From Streptomyces sp. SCL15-4 (GTDB taxonomy: Bacteria > Actinomycetota > Actinomycetes > Streptomycetales > Streptomycetaceae): 64,000 nt of DNA. The stretch spans positions 6,758,001-6,822,000 of the forward strand of contig NZ_JAOBTQ010000001.1 in assembly GCF_033366695.1 (NCBI RefSeq), written 5' to 3'. The notes under the pieces were generated by a model. That model worked only from the letters and a program-made list of their open reading frames with translations. It had not been told where the DNA came from and did not search any database. Shown here in pieces: positions 29,468-38,869 of the stretch (its first letter is position 1; each line of letters starts with the position of its first letter). Position numbers and translations under genes: made by a program.

Positions 29468-30124
29468 ATGAGCAAGACGACAGTGAACGACGTCTCCGCG
29501 GAGCCCGGTCCCGAGCGCGCCGCCGACGCCCCGCGCACGGCCGGCGGCAGCCGTGCCCTCGCCATCCTGCTGGTGATCACCGGCGCGGCCGGACTGCTGG
29601 CCTCGTGGGTCATCACGATCGACAAGTTCAAGATCCTCGAAGCCAAGGTCGCGGGCACGTCCTTCACGCCCGGATGCAGCCTCAACCCGGTGGTCTCCTG
29701 CGGCAGCGTCATGGAGAGCAAGCAGGCCGCCGCCTTCGGCTTCCCCAACCCGATGCTCGGACTGGTCGCCTACGGCATCGTCGTCTGCGTCGGCATGAGC
29801 CTGCTGGCCCGCGCCCGGTTCCCGCGCTGGTACTGGCTGACGTTCAACTTCGGCACGCTGTTCGGCGTGGCCTTCTGCACCTGGCTGCAGTTCCAGTCCC
29901 TGTACCGGATCAACGCGCTGTGCCTGTGGTGCTCGCTGGCCTGGGTCGCCACGATCACCATGTTCTGGTACGTCACCTCGTTCAACGTCCGCAGCGCCTT
30001 CCTGCCGGCCCCGCGCTGGCTGCGGTCCTTCTTCGGCGAGTTCACCTGGGTCCTGCCGGTCGCGCACATCGGCATCATCGGCATGCTGGTGCTGACCCGG
30101 TGGTGGGAGTTCTGGACCAGCTGA
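29468..30124 (+). CDS. Vitamin K epoxide reductase (VKOR) family protein
   Basis: This 218-residue membrane protein has about five hydrophobic helices. It carries the VKOR cysteine pairs: C-SLNPVVSC in the first extracytoplasmic loop (near 76-84) and the redox-active CLWC near 158-161 in the membrane. VKOR homologues reoxidise DsbA-like proteins using quinone, which would place this protein in disulfide formation outside the cell. The ATG at 29468 is chosen over a GTG immediately upstream; the ribosome binding site is weak. CACAAT at about 29414 is a possible -10. No DsbA partner lies adjacent. Confidence 0.9.
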   Translation: MSKTTVNDVSAEPGPERAADAPRTAGGSRALAILLVITGAAGLLASWVITIDKFKILEAKVAGTSFTPGCSLNPVVSCGSVMESKQAAAFGFPNPMLGLVAYGIVVCVGMSLLARARFPRWYWLTFNFGTLFGVAFCTWLQFQSLYRINALCLWCSLAWVATITMFWYVTSFNVRSAFLPAPRWLRSFFGEFTWVLPVAHIGIIGMLVLTRWWEFWTS

Positions 30125-30155
30125 CGGCCCGGACCGGATTGTCGGTGCGGTGTTC

Positions 30156-30161
30156 TAGGGT
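30156..30161 (+). promoter_or_regulatory. -10 box TAGGGT, leaderless start of rarA
   Basis: TAGGGT is followed by six nt and then the GTG at 30168, with no Shine-Dalgarno. The geometry matches the other leaderless candidates in this window. Confidence 0.6.
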
Positions 30162-30167
30162 TTCAGC

Positions 30168-31523
30168 GTGGAACCCGACCTGTTCACCGCCGCAGCAGAA
30201 GAACGCCAGGAGAAGGACCCGGCGGGCAGCCCCCTGGCGGTGCGCATGCGCCCGCGCTCCCTCGACGAGGTCGTGGGCCAGCAGCATCTCCTCAAGCCCG
30301 GCTCGCCCCTGCGCCGCCTGGTCGGCGAGGGCTCCGGCGGGCCCGCCGGACCGTCCTCGGTGATCCTCTGGGGCCCGCCCGGCACCGGCAAGACCACCCT
30401 GGCCTACGTGGTGTCCAAGGCGACCGACAAGCGGTTCGTGGAGCTGTCCGCGATCACCGCCGGCGTCAAGGAGGTCCGCGCGGTCATCGACGGCGCCCGC
30501 CGCGCCACCGGGGGCTACGGCAAGGAGACCGTCCTCTTCCTGGACGAGATCCACCGCTTCAGCAAGGCCCAGCAGGACTCGCTGCTGCCGGCCGTGGAGA
30601 ACCGCTGGGTCACCCTGATCGCGGCCACCACGGAGAACCCGTACTTCTCGGTGATCTCCCCGCTGCTCTCCCGCTCCCTCCTGCTCACCCTCGAACCCCT
30701 CACCGACGACGACGTGCGCGGCCTGCTGCGGCGCGCCCTCGCCGACGAGCGCGGCCTGAAGAACGCCGTCACGCTCCCCGAGGAGACCGAGGAGCACCTG
30801 CTGCGGATCGCCGGCGGCGACGCCCGGCGCGCCCTGACCGCCCTGGAGGCAGCCGCCGGCGCCGCCCTGGACCAGGGCGAGAGCGAGATCGGCCTGCGCA
30901 CGCTGGAGCAGACCGTCGACCGCGCCGCGGTGAAGTACGACCGCGACGGCGACCAGCACTACGACGTCGCCAGCGCCCTCATCAAGTCCATCCGCGGCTC
31001 CGACGTCGACGCGGCCCTGCACTACCTGGCCCGCATGATCGAGGCCGGCGAGGACCCCCGGTTCATCGCCCGCCGCCTGATGATCTCCGCCAGCGAGGAC
31101 ATCGGCCTCGCCGACCCGGGCGCCCTGCCGATCGCGGTCGCCGCCGCCCAGGCCGTCGCCATGATCGGCTTCCCGGAGGCCGCCCTCACCCTCAGCCACG
31201 CCACCATCGCGCTGGCCCTCGCCCCCAAGTCCAACTCCGCGACCACCGCGATCGGCGCCGCCCTGGACGACGTACGCAAGGGCCTGGCCGGCCCGGTGCC
31301 CCCGCACCTGCGCGACGGGCACTACAAGGGCGCGGCCAAGCTCGGCCACGCCCAGGGCTACGTCTACCCGCACGACCTGCCCGAGGGCATCGCCGAGCAG
31401 CAGTACGCCCCGGACGCCCTGAAGGACCGCGAGTACTACACCCCGGGCCGGCACGGCGCCGAGGCCAGATACGCGGACGCCGTCGAGTGGACCCGCAGGC
31501 ACCTCGGTCGCAAGCGTTCCTGA
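30168..31523 (+). CDS. rarA: Replication-associated recombination protein RarA (MgsA)
   Basis: This 451-residue AAA+ ATPase has an N-terminal [16 protein letters not shown] segment, Walker [10 protein letters not shown], Walker [11 protein letters not shown] and a sensor in [11 protein letters not shown]. The C-terminal tetramerisation and clamp-loader-like domain includes [10 protein letters not shown] and [13 protein letters not shown]. RarA acts at stalled replication forks and resembles RuvB and clamp loaders. The GTG at 30168 is fixed by the -10 box six nt upstream. The gene ends just before the rpsD promoter. Confidence 0.95.
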   Translation: MEPDLFTAAAEERQEKDPAGSPLAVRMRPRSLDEVVGQQHLLKPGSPLRRLVGEGSGGPAGPSSVILWGPPGTGKTTLAYVVSKATDKRFVELSAITAGVKEVRAVIDGARRATGGYGKETVLFLDEIHRFSKAQQDSLLPAVENRWVTLIAATTENPYFSVISPLLSRSLLLTLEPLTDDDVRGLLRRALADERGLKNAVTLPEETEEHLLRIAGGDARRALTALEAAAGAALDQGESEIGLRTLEQTVDRAAVKYDRDGDQHYDVASALIKSIRGSDVDAALHYLARMIEAGEDPRFIARRLMISASEDIGLADPGALPIAVAAAQAVAMIGFPEAALTLSHATIALALAPKSNSATTAIGAALDDVRKGLAGPVPPHLRDGHYKGAAKLGHAQGYVYPHDLPEGIAEQQYAPDALKDREYYTPGRHGAEARYADAVEWTRRHLGRKRS

Positions 31524-31531
31524 GCAGCCTG

Positions 31532-31537
31532 TAGACT
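31532..31537 (+). promoter_or_regulatory. -10 box TAGACT of rpsD
   Basis: TAGACT lies just after the rarA stop (31523). It would start a transcript near 31544, giving rpsD an unusually long leader of about 285 nt. Confidence 0.5.
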
Positions 31538-31543
31538 GCTGCG

Positions 31544-31827
31544 GAGTGCCGAGTCCCGTGCCGTCAGAGCGGGACACCCGGCCGGAGCCCGGTCCCCCGC
31601 GGACCGGCTCCAGGAGCGTCGCGCACCGTCGAACGGTGTCGCGGGCAGCCCACCACCCCCCGTGCAACCCCGGGACGGTCGGTGGGCCACTCGCGTGCTG
31701 CACGTATGTGCCCAGACCAGGGAAGCGGCTGCCCGGCAGGTCCCGCGCGGACCCGACGGGTTTTCCCGGCTGCGGATGCGACCTCCCTAACTCTGGCAAG
31801 CCGAAAACTACGAAAGAGATTGAGACA
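31544..31827 (+). promoter_or_regulatory. Structured 5' leader of rpsD, candidate S4 autoregulatory element
   Basis: Two strong hairpins stand in tandem: 31584-31611 (11 bp with one bulged C) and 31620-31643 (ten bp with one bulge and a CGA loop). More GC-rich inverted repeats follow before the start. Ribosomal protein S4 is known to repress its own mRNA in other bacteria by binding leader structure. The link here is inference. Confidence 0.45.
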
Positions 31828-32442
31828 GTGGCGAACCAGTCCCGCCCCAAGGTCAAGAAGTCGCGTGCCCTCGGCATCGCGCTGACCCCGAAGGCCGTCA
31901 AGTACTTCGAGGCCCGCCCCTACCCGCCGGGTGAGCACGGCCGCGGCCGCAAGCAGAACTCGGACTACAAGGTCCGTCTGCTGGAGAAGCAGCGTCTGCG
32001 CGCGCAGTACGACGTGTCCGAGCGCCAGCTCGTGCGCGCCTACGAGCGTGCCTCCAAGGTCCAGGGCAAGACCGGTGAGGCCCTGATCATCGAGCTGGAG
32101 CGCCGTCTCGACGCGCTGGTCCTGCGTTCGGGCATCGCCCGCACGATCTACCAGGCCCGCCAGATGGTCGTCCACGGCCACATCCAGGTCAACGGCCAGA
32201 AGGTCGACAAGCCGTCCTTCCGTGTCCGCCCGGACGACGTCGTGCAGGTCCGCGACCGCTCCAAGGACAAGACGCTGTTCCAGATCGCCCGTGAGGGTGG
32301 CTTCGCCCCCGACGGCGAGACCCCGCGCTACCTCCAGGTGAACCTCAAGGCCCTGGCGTTCCGCCTGGACCGCGAGCCGAACCGCAAGGAGATCCCGGTG
32401 ATCTGCGACGAGCAGCTCGTCGTCGAGTACTACGCCCGCTGA
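31828..32442 (+). CDS. rpsD: 30S ribosomal protein S4
   Basis: This 204-residue protein nucleates 16S rRNA folding. The N-terminal domain ([23 protein letters not shown]) is followed by the S4 RNA-binding domain ([30 protein letters not shown]). The N-terminal zinc cysteines found in many S4 proteins are absent; the only Cys is near the C-terminus, so this is the zinc-independent form. The GTG at 31828 gives the normal length, with a weak AAAGAGA site. rpsD stands alone here, away from the alpha operon. Confidence 0.96.
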   Translation: MANQSRPKVKKSRALGIALTPKAVKYFEARPYPPGEHGRGRKQNSDYKVRLLEKQRLRAQYDVSERQLVRAYERASKVQGKTGEALIIELERRLDALVLRSGIARTIYQARQMVVHGHIQVNGQKVDKPSFRVRPDDVVQVRDRSKDKTLFQIAREGGFAPDGETPRYLQVNLKALAFRLDREPNRKEIPVICDEQLVVEYYAR

Positions 32443-32462
32443 CCCCGGTCACGGCGTAAGCC

Positions 32463-34637
32463 TCAGCCCGCCGTCTCCCCGCCCTTCCGGGTGGGCGAGG
32501 CGGCGGGTTCGCGCTGTCCGGGGCCGGTGTCGGCGGCCGGGCCGCGCGGCGCCGGCAGCGCGCCCAGCGTTCCCGGCTCCCGGTGCCGCAGCGCCCGGGC
32601 CACCGCCGCCTCCCGGTCCAGCCCGGCCCCCTCCCGCACGCACTCGGCGTACCGCGCGTCGCCGAGCGCCCGCCGCGCGGCGGCCTCGCACCGCTCGTGC
32701 GGCGCGTTGAAGTACGCGGAACCGAACAGCGGCAGCCCGACCGAGGGCCACAGCCGCCCGGCGGCGCCCTGGAGCACCGCCGCCTCCACCGGATCGCCCT
32801 GTGCCACCGTCACCAGCGCCAGCAGCTCGATCACCAGCACCGAGCCCAGCAGATCGCGGAAGGCGTGCGCGTCGGCCAGCGCCTTCGCCAGCAGCTCCCG
32901 CGCGCCCGCCGCGTCACCGTCGGCCCAGGCCGCGTACGCCAGCACGTACAGCGCGTAGCAACGCGCCCACCGCTCCCCGCGGTCCTCGGACATCCGGCGC
33001 ACCTCCTCGCACAGGCGCACCGCGTCCGGCAGGTCCCCCTGGAACGCCCGGGCCATCGCCAGCTCCACCTGGCCCATCAGGACGTTGCTGTTCAGCTCGC
33101 CGATCGCCCGGTAGCGCTCCAGCGCCGCGCGCAGCAGCGTTTCCGCACCGGCCATGTCGTCCGTGACCAGGGCCAGACAGCCCATGCGGTGCTCGGCGTA
33201 GGCCACCGCCGCCGGATCGGCCGCCCGCTCCGCCCGCTCCCGGCACATCCGCAGCGTCCGCAGCGCCGGCCCGGTGTCGCCCTGGAGGACCGCCACATAG
33301 CCCAGTACCCACAGCGCCTTCAGCCGGGCCCGCTCGTACCCCGACTCCCGCTCCACGCTGCGCTCCAGCCACCGCCGCCCCTCCGACAGCCGCCCGCAGC
33401 CCACCCAGCAGAACCACAGCGAACCCGCCAGATGCTGACCGAGGTGCGCCTCGCCCGGCTCGGTCAGGCACAGCTCCAGCGCGCTCCGCAGATTCGGCAG
33501 CTCGGCGTCCACCCGCGCGGCCACCTCCCGCTGCCGGGGCGTGCACCACTCCAGCTCGCACCAGGTCGCCAGGCCCAGGTACCAGTCCCGGTGCCGTCGG
33601 CGCAGCCGGTCCGCGTCCCCGGCCGCAGCCAGCCACTCGGCGCCGTAGGCCCGCACCGTGTCCAGCATCCGGTAGCGCGGGCCCGCCGGGGTCTCCTCGC
33701 GGGCGACGACCGACTGGGCCAGCAGTTCCGACAGCACGTCCAGCACGTCCTCGGCGGGCAGCCCCGACCCGCCGCACACGTACTCGGCCGCCTCCAGGTC
33801 GAAGGTGCCTGCGAACACCGACAGCCGCGCCCACAGCATCCGTTCGGGCGGCGTGCACAGCTCGTGGCTCCAGCCGATCGCCGTGCGCAGCGTCCGGTGC
33901 CGGGGCAGGGCGTCCCGGGTGCCGCCGGTCAGCAGCCGGAACCGGTCGCCGAGGCGTTGCAGCAGCTGCGCCGGGGACAGCGCGCGCAGCCGCCCGGCCG
34001 CCAGCTCCAGCGCCAGCGGGATCCCCTCCAGCCGGCGGCACAGCTCCCGTACCTCCGGGCCGTCGGCCACCGGCACCCCGTGTGTGCGGGCCCGGTCGGC
34101 GAACAGCTCCACCGCCTCCTCGGGGCCGAGCGGCGCCAGCGGGAACAGCAGCTCGCCCGCGAGTCCCAGCGGCCGCCGGCCCACCGCCAGCACCCGCAGC
34201 TCCGGCAGCCCGCGCAGCAGCCGGGCCACCAGGGCGGCACAGGACGCCGCAAGGTGCTCGAACCCGTCCAGCACCAGCAGCATCCGCCGCCCCGCCAACT
34301 GCTCCAGCAGCGTCTCGCGGGGCAGCCGGGTGGTGTGGTCGGTCAGGCCCAGCGCCTCCACGACCGCGTACTCCACGAAGTGCGGGTCGCACACCTCGGC
34401 CAGCTCCACCCGGCCCCAGCCCGCGGTCTCCGCCGCCTCGCCGGCCGCCCACCGCACCGCCGCCCGCACCGCCAGCCGGGACTTGCCCACTCCGCCCACT
34501 CCGGTCACGGTCACCAGCCGGGCCCGGCCGAGGGCCGCCGCCAGCCCGGCCAGCTCCGCCGATCGACCGACGAAAGCGGTGAGTTCGAGGGGCGGGGCGC
34601 CGCCCGTCCGGGGGCCGGGACCGTGAGGATCTCGCAT
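32463..34637 (-). CDS. NB-ARC ATPase/TPR protein, AfsR/LuxR-related but without a DNA-binding domain
   Basis: This 724-residue protein opens with a short linker, then an NTPase domain: Walker A G-VGGVGKS (46-53), Walker B L-LVLDGFEHL, R-PLGLAGE, and the G-IPLALELAAGRL motif typical of the STAND/NB-ARC class. A winged-helix-like segment (T-LRTAIGWSHELC) follows, then TPR-like helical repeats from about 390 to 660. Relatives usually carry an N-terminal SARP or C-terminal LuxR helix-turn-helix. Here the N-terminus starts at the linker and the C-terminus ends in a disordered Pro/Arg/Gly tail after D-REAAVARALRHRE. The ATG at 34637 is set by a -35/-10 promoter nine nt upstream. Confidence 0.82.
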   Translation of the reverse strand: MRDPHGPGPRTGGAPPLELTAFVGRSAELAGLAAALGRARLVTVTGVGGVGKSRLAVRAAVRWAAGEAAETAGWGRVELAEVCDPHFVEYAVVEALGLTDHTTRLPRETLLEQLAGRRMLLVLDGFEHLAASCAALVARLLRGLPELRVLAVGRRPLGLAGELLFPLAPLGPEEAVELFADRARTHGVPVADGPEVRELCRRLEGIPLALELAAGRLRALSPAQLLQRLGDRFRLLTGGTRDALPRHRTLRTAIGWSHELCTPPERMLWARLSVFAGTFDLEAAEYVCGGSGLPAEDVLDVLSELLAQSVVAREETPAGPRYRMLDTVRAYGAEWLAAAGDADRLRRRHRDWYLGLATWCELEWCTPRQREVAARVDAELPNLRSALELCLTEPGEAHLGQHLAGSLWFCWVGCGRLSEGRRWLERSVERESGYERARLKALWVLGYVAVLQGDTGPALRTLRMCRERAERAADPAAVAYAEHRMGCLALVTDDMAGAETLLRAALERYRAIGELNSNVLMGQVELAMARAFQGDLPDAVRLCEEVRRMSEDRGERWARCYALYVLAYAAWADGDAAGARELLAKALADAHAFRDLLGSVLVIELLALVTVAQGDPVEAAVLQGAAGRLWPSVGLPLFGSAYFNAPHERCEAAARRALGDARYAECVREGAGLDREAAVARALRHREPGTLGALPAPRGPAADTGPGQREPAASPTRKGGETAG
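32467..32507 (+). terminator. rpsD terminator inside the convergent gene
   Basis: The rpsD and NB-ARC stop codons are only 20 bp apart. A long hairpin (outer arms CCCGCCG and CGGCGGG, inner GCCC/GGGC) lies just beyond, inside the 3' end of the NB-ARC gene. Confidence 0.45.
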
Positions 34638-34646
34638 GGGACACGG

Positions 34647-34676
34647 AGCGTACTGAACCGTGTTCACTGCGTACAA
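34647..34676 (-). promoter_or_regulatory. Promoter of the NB-ARC gene (TTGTAC-18-TACGCT)
   Basis: On the minus strand TTGTAC (34676-34671) and TACGCT (34652-34647) are spaced by 18 nt. The -10 ends nine nt before the ATG and there is no Shine-Dalgarno, so the mRNA has almost no leader. Confidence 0.6.
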
Positions 34677-34740
34677 TCACCCGGCGCCACCGCGTTCGCA
34701 CCGCCGGGGAATCCGGTACGGAGCCGTGGCCCCGGCGCGA

Positions 34741-34746
34741 TAGGCT
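34741..34746 (+). promoter_or_regulatory. -10 box TAGGCT of the DUF948-alaS-ruvX unit
   Basis: TAGGCT lies 59 nt before the GTG at 34800. This short intergenic region carries the divergent NB-ARC promoter as well. Confidence 0.5.
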
Positions 34747-34799
34747 CGGGGCACGACTTTTCCGATGCTCAGGCACGTTTCAGGGAGCGGGTGCGCACA

Positions 34800-35228
34800 G
34801 TGTCCGGTACAGAGGTGGCCGGGATCCTGGTGGCCGTCTTCTGGGCGATCCTGGTCTCCTTCCTCGCGGTCGCGCTGGCGAGGCTGGCCCAGACGCTCAA
34901 GGCGACCACCAAGCTCGTCGCGGACGTGACCGACCAGGCCGTCCCGCTGCTCGCCGACGCCTCCCAGGCGGTGCGCTCCGCGCAGACCCAGATCGACCGG
35001 GTCGACGCGATCGCCTCCGACGTCCAGGAGGTCACCTCCAACGCCTCCGCGCTGTCGACCACCGTCGCCTCCACCTTCGGCGGCCCGCTGGTCAAGGTCG
35101 CGGCCTTCGGCTACGGCGTCCGCCGGGCGCTCGGCGGCCGCAAGGGGGAGGACGTGCCTGCGAAGTCCCCCCGGCGTACCGTGATCGTGGGCCGGACGGT
35201 CCCTGCCGCACGGCGCAAGCGGAAGTAA
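34800..35228 (+). CDS. DUF948 domain membrane-anchored protein
   Basis: This 142-residue protein has one N-terminal transmembrane helix (about residues 5-28), then a helical stretch with heptad-like spacing (T-KLVADVTDQAVPLLADASQAV) and a basic C-terminus ending R-RKRK. This matches DUF948, a family of small anchored coiled-coil proteins of unknown function often found near alaS in Actinobacteria. The GTG at 34800 is 12 nt from a GGGAG site; a GTG at 34791 is also possible but too close. It is first in a run leading to alaS. Confidence 0.78.
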   Translation: MSGTEVAGILVAVFWAILVSFLAVALARLAQTLKATTKLVADVTDQAVPLLADASQAVRSAQTQIDRVDAIASDVQEVTSNASALSTTVASTFGGPLVKVAAFGYGVRRALGGRKGEDVPAKSPRRTVIVGRTVPAARRKRK

Positions 35229-35244
35229 GGACTGAGACCGAGCG

Positions 35245-35595
35245 ATGTTCCGCCGAACGTTCTGGTTCACCACCGGTGTCGCCGCCGGCGTGTGGGCCAC
35301 CACCAAGGTCAACCGCAAGATCAGGCAGCTGACCCCGGAGAGCCTGGCCGCCACCGCGGCGAACAAGGCCCTGGAGACCGGTCAGCGCCTGAAGGACCGC
35401 GCGGCCGGCTTCGCGTCCGACGTCCGCGACAACATGGCCCGGCGGGAGGCCGAGCTGGAGGAGGCCCTCGGCATCCACGAGGACCCCGAACTCCCCGCGT
35501 CCCGGCGGTACACCGCCATCGAGAACGACAACAGCAGCACACCGAAGTACATCGAAGCCCCGATGTACTCGTACAACCGGAATGAGGACCACTGA
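35245..35595 (+). CDS. Small membrane-associated protein of the alaS operon (DUF6167-like)
   Basis: This 116-residue protein has a short hydrophobic N-terminal segment ([14 protein letters not shown]) followed by a helical, charged region and a polar tail rich in Asn, Ser and Tyr. It resembles the small actinobacterial family found between DUF948 and alaS; the family name is from memory and not certain. The function is unknown. The ATG at 35245 has GGACTGAG upstream. Its stop overlaps the alaS ATG by one base (TGATG), so alaS translation is coupled to it. Confidence 0.7.
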   Translation: MFRRTFWFTTGVAAGVWATTKVNRKIRQLTPESLAATAANKALETGQRLKDRAAGFASDVRDNMARREAELEEALGIHEDPELPASRRYTAIENDNSSTPKYIEAPMYSYNRNEDH

Positions 35596-38267
35596 TGGAG
35601 TCGGCCGAGATTCGCCGCCGCTGGCTGAGCTTCTTCGAGGAGCGCGGGCACACCGTCGTCCCTTCGGCGTCGCTCATCGCGGACGACCCGACTCTGCTCC
35701 TCGTCCCCGCCGGCATGGTGCCCTTCAAGCCCTACTTCCTGGGTGAGGTCAAGCCGCCGTTCCCGCGCGCCACCAGCGTGCAGAAGTGCGTGCGCACGCC
35801 CGACATCGAAGAGGTCGGCAAGACCACGCGGCACGGCACGTTCTTCCAGATGTGCGGCAACTTCTCCTTCGGCGACTACTTCAAGGAAGGCGCCATCAAG
35901 CTCGCCTGGGAGCTGCTCACCTCGCCCCAGGACAAGGGCGGTTACGGCCTCGACCCCGAGCGCCTGTGGATCACCGTCTACCAGGACGACGACGAGGCGG
36001 AGCAGATCTGGCACGAGGTCGTCGGCGTGCCCAAGGAGCGCATCCAGCGCCTGGGCATGAAGGACAACTTCTGGTCCATGGGCGTGCCCGGCCCCTGCGG
36101 CCCCTGCTCCGAGATCAACTACGACCGCGGCCCCGAGTTCGGAGTCGAGGGCGGCCCCGCCGTCAACGACGAGCGGTACGTGGAGATCTGGAACCTCGTC
36201 TTCATGCAGTTCGAGCGGGGTGAGGGCATCGGCAAGGACAACTTCGAGATCCTCGGGGACCTGCCGAGCAAGAACATCGACACGGGCCTCGGCCTGGAGC
36301 GGCTCGCCATGATTCTGCAGGGCGTGCAGAACATGTACGAGATCGACACGTCCATGGCCGTCATCGACAAGGCCACCGAGCTGACCGGCGTCCGCTACGG
36401 CGAGGCCCACGACTCGGACGTGTCCCTCCGCGTGGTCACCGACCACATGCGCACCGCCACCATGCTCATCGGCGACGGCGTCACCCCGGGCAACGAGGGC
36501 CGCGGCTACGTCCTGCGCCGCATCATGCGCCGCGCCATCCGCAACATGCGGCTGCTCGGCGCCACCGGTCCGGTCGTCCAGGACCTGATCGAGACCGTGA
36601 TCGGCATGATGGGCCGGCAGTACCCGGAGCTGATCACCGATCGCGAGCGCATCGAGAAGGTCGCGCTCGCCGAGGAGGCCGCCTTCCTCAAGACGCTGAA
36701 GGCCGGCACCAACATCCTCGACACCGCCGTCACCGAGACCAAGGCCGCCGGCGGCACCGTCCTCTCCGGCGACAAGGCGTTCCTGCTCCACGACACCTGG
36801 GGCTTCCCGATCGACCTCACCCTGGAGATGGCCGCCGAGCAGGGCCTGGCCGTGGACGAGGACGGCTTCCGGCGCCTGATGAAGGAGCAGCGGGAGCGCG
36901 CCAAGGCCGACGCCCAGGCCAAGAAGACCGGCCACGCCGACCTGGGTGCCTACCGCGAGATCGCCGACGCCGCCGGCGCGACCGACTTCATCGGCTACAC
37001 CGACACCGAGGGCGAGTCCACGGTCGTCGGCATCCTGGTCGACGGCGCCTCCTCCCCGGCCGCCACCGAGGGCGACGAGGTCGAGATCGTCCTGGACCGC
37101 ACGCCGTTCTACGCCGAGGGCGGCGGTCAGATCGGTGACACCGGCCGCATCAAGGTGGACACCGGTGCCGTCATCGAGGTCCGCGACTGCCAGAAGCCGG
37201 TCCCGGGCGTGTACGTCCACAAGGGCGTCGTCCAGGTCGGCGAGGTCACCGTCGGCGCCAAGGCCCACGCCAGCATCGACGCCCGCCGCCGCCACGCCAT
37301 CGCCCGCGCCCACTCGGCCACCCACCTCACCCACCAGGCCCTGCGGGACGCCCTCGGCCCGACGGCCGCCCAGGCCGGTTCGGAGAACCAGCCCGGCCGC
37401 TTCCGCTTCGACTTCGGCTCGCCGTCCGCCGTACCGACGGCCGTGATGACCGACGTCGAGCAGAAGATCAACGAGGTGCTCGCCCGCGACCTGGACGTCC
37501 GCGCCGAGGTCATGGGCATCGACGAGGCCAAGAAGCAGGGTGCCATCGCCGAGTTCGGCGAGAAGTACGGCGAGCGGGTGCGCGTCGTGACCATCGGCGA
37601 CTTCTCCAAGGAGCTGTGCGGCGGCACGCACGTGCACAACACCGCCCAGCTGGGCCTGGTGAAGCTGCTCGGCGAGTCCTCCATCGGCTCCGGTGTGCGC
37701 CGTATCGAGGCCCTGGTCGGCGTGGACGCCTACCACTTCCTCGCCCGCGAGCACACGGTCGTCAACCAGCTGACCGAGCTGCTCAAGGGCCGCCCGGAGG
37801 AGCTGCCGGAGAAGGTCTCCGCGATGCTCGGCAAGCTGAAGGACGCCGAGAAGGAGATCGAGCGCTTCCGCGCCGAGAAGGTCCTCCAGGCCGCCGCCGG
37901 CCTCGCCGAGTCCGCCAAGGACGTCCGCGGCATCGCCGTCGTCACCGGGCGGGTCCCGGACGGCACCACGCCCGACGACCTGCGCAAGCTGGTCCTGGAC
38001 GTGCGCGGCCGGATCCAGGGCGGACGGGCCGCCGTGGTGGCGCTGTTCACCGTCAACAACGGCAAGCCGCTGACGGTCATCGCCACCAACGACGCCGCCC
38101 GCGACCGCGGCCTGAAGGCCGGTGACCTGGTCCGTGCCGCCGCCAAGACCCTCGGCGGCGGCGGTGGCGGCAAGCCGGACGTGGCCCAGGGCGGCGGCCA
38201 GAACCCGGCCGCCGTCGGCGAGGCCGTCGAGGCCGTCGAGCGGCTCGTCGCCGAGACCGCCAAGTAG
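35595..38267 (+). CDS. alaS: Alanine--tRNA ligase
   Basis: This 890-residue class II synthetase has the N-terminal catalytic domain ([15 protein letters not shown] opening, [12 protein letters not shown], motif 2 around [11 protein letters not shown]). The editing domain has [11 protein letters not shown] (HxxxH) and the C-GGTHVHN cysteine-histidine motif, and the C-terminal C-Ala oligomerisation domain follows. It charges tRNA-Ala and clears misacylated serine and glycine. The start overlaps the stop of the small upstream protein. ruvX follows 15 bp later. Confidence 0.97.
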   Translation: MESAEIRRRWLSFFEERGHTVVPSASLIADDPTLLLVPAGMVPFKPYFLGEVKPPFPRATSVQKCVRTPDIEEVGKTTRHGTFFQMCGNFSFGDYFKEGAIKLAWELLTSPQDKGGYGLDPERLWITVYQDDDEAEQIWHEVVGVPKERIQRLGMKDNFWSMGVPGPCGPCSEINYDRGPEFGVEGGPAVNDERYVEIWNLVFMQFERGEGIGKDNFEILGDLPSKNIDTGLGLERLAMILQGVQNMYEIDTSMAVIDKATELTGVRYGEAHDSDVSLRVVTDHMRTATMLIGDGVTPGNEGRGYVLRRIMRRAIRNMRLLGATGPVVQDLIETVIGMMGRQYPELITDRERIEKVALAEEAAFLKTLKAGTNILDTAVTETKAAGGTVLSGDKAFLLHDTWGFPIDLTLEMAAEQGLAVDEDGFRRLMKEQRERAKADAQAKKTGHADLGAYREIADAAGATDFIGYTDTEGESTVVGILVDGASSPAATEGDEVEIVLDRTPFYAEGGGQIGDTGRIKVDTGAVIEVRDCQKPVPGVYVHKGVVQVGEVTVGAKAHASIDARRRHAIARAHSATHLTHQALRDALGPTAAQAGSENQPGRFRFDFGSPSAVPTAVMTDVEQKINEVLARDLDVRAEVMGIDEAKKQGAIAEFGEKYGERVRVVTIGDFSKELCGGTHVHNTAQLGLVKLLGESSIGSGVRRIEALVGVDAYHFLAREHTVVNQLTELLKGRPEELPEKVSAMLGKLKDAEKEIERFRAEKVLQAAAGLAESAKDVRGIAVVTGRVPDGTTPDDLRKLVLDVRGRIQGGRAAVVALFTVNNGKPLTVIATNDAARDRGLKAGDLVRAAAKTLGGGGGGKPDVAQGGGQNPAAVGEAVEAVERLVAETAK

Positions 38268-38282
38268 GAACGGTCGAAGCAG

Positions 38283-38747
38283 ATGCGCAGAGGACGTCGG
38301 CTCGCGATCGACGTCGGGGACGCCCGGATCGGGGTCGCCTCGTGCGACCCCGACGGGATCCTCGCCACCCCGGTGGAGACCGTCCCCGGCCGGGACGTCC
38401 CCGCCGCCCACCGACGGCTTCGTCAACTGGTGGAGGAGTACGACCCGATCGAGGTCGTCGTCGGCCTTCCTCGCTCCCTCAAGGGCGGCGAGGGCCCGGC
38501 CGCGGTCAAGGTCCGCGCCTTCGTCCAGGAACTGGCCAAGGGCGTCCAGCCCGTGCCGGTGCGCCTGGTGGACGAGCGGATGACGACCGTGACGGCCGGC
38601 CAGGGACTGCGCGCCTCGGGCGTCAAGTCCAAGAAGGGCCGCTCGGTCATCGACCAGGTGGCGGCCGTCATCATCCTGCAGCAGGCCCTGGAATCCGAAC
38701 GGGTGTCAGGCAAACCACCCGGTGAGGGCGTCGAAGTGGTCATCTGA
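38283..38747 (+). CDS. ruvX: RuvX/YqgF pre-16S rRNA nuclease family
   Basis: This 154-residue RNase H-fold protein has the catalytic Asp in L-AIDVGDARIGVA and a second conserved set in V-VGLPRSLKGGEGPAA and L-VDERMTTV. The family has been assigned both Holliday junction resolution and 16S rRNA 5' processing; the latter is better supported in E. coli. Placement directly after alaS is conserved in Actinobacteria. The ATG at 38283 has a weak upstream site, consistent with coupling. Confidence 0.92.
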   Translation: MRRGRRLAIDVGDARIGVASCDPDGILATPVETVPGRDVPAAHRRLRQLVEEYDPIEVVVGLPRSLKGGEGPAAVKVRAFVQELAKGVQPVPVRLVDERMTTVTAGQGLRASGVKSKKGRSVIDQVAAVIILQQALESERVSGKPPGEGVEVVI

Positions 38748-38753
38748 TCGCGA

Positions 38754-38759
38754 TACGGT
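38754..38759 (+). promoter_or_regulatory. Candidate -10 box of mltG (TACGGT)
   Basis: TACGGT lies six nt after the ruvX stop and 110 nt before the mltG ATG. It may start an mltG-aroE transcript. Confidence 0.35.
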
Positions 38760-38830
38760 AACGTTCCGCGCGATGCGCCGGTGTTCGAACAGCCGGGGCA
38801 CAGCAAGAGGCGGAACGGAATCCGGCCCAC

Positions 38831-38859
38831 GAGCCGCGGGACCGTCGGCCTCGCGGCTC
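38831..38859 (+). promoter_or_regulatory. Hairpin just before the mltG Shine-Dalgarno
   Basis: Eight-bp arms GAGCCGCG and CGCGGCTC end two nt before the AGGGG site of mltG. The structure could modulate translation; this is inference. Confidence 0.35.
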
Positions 38860-38869
38860 TAGGGGATCG

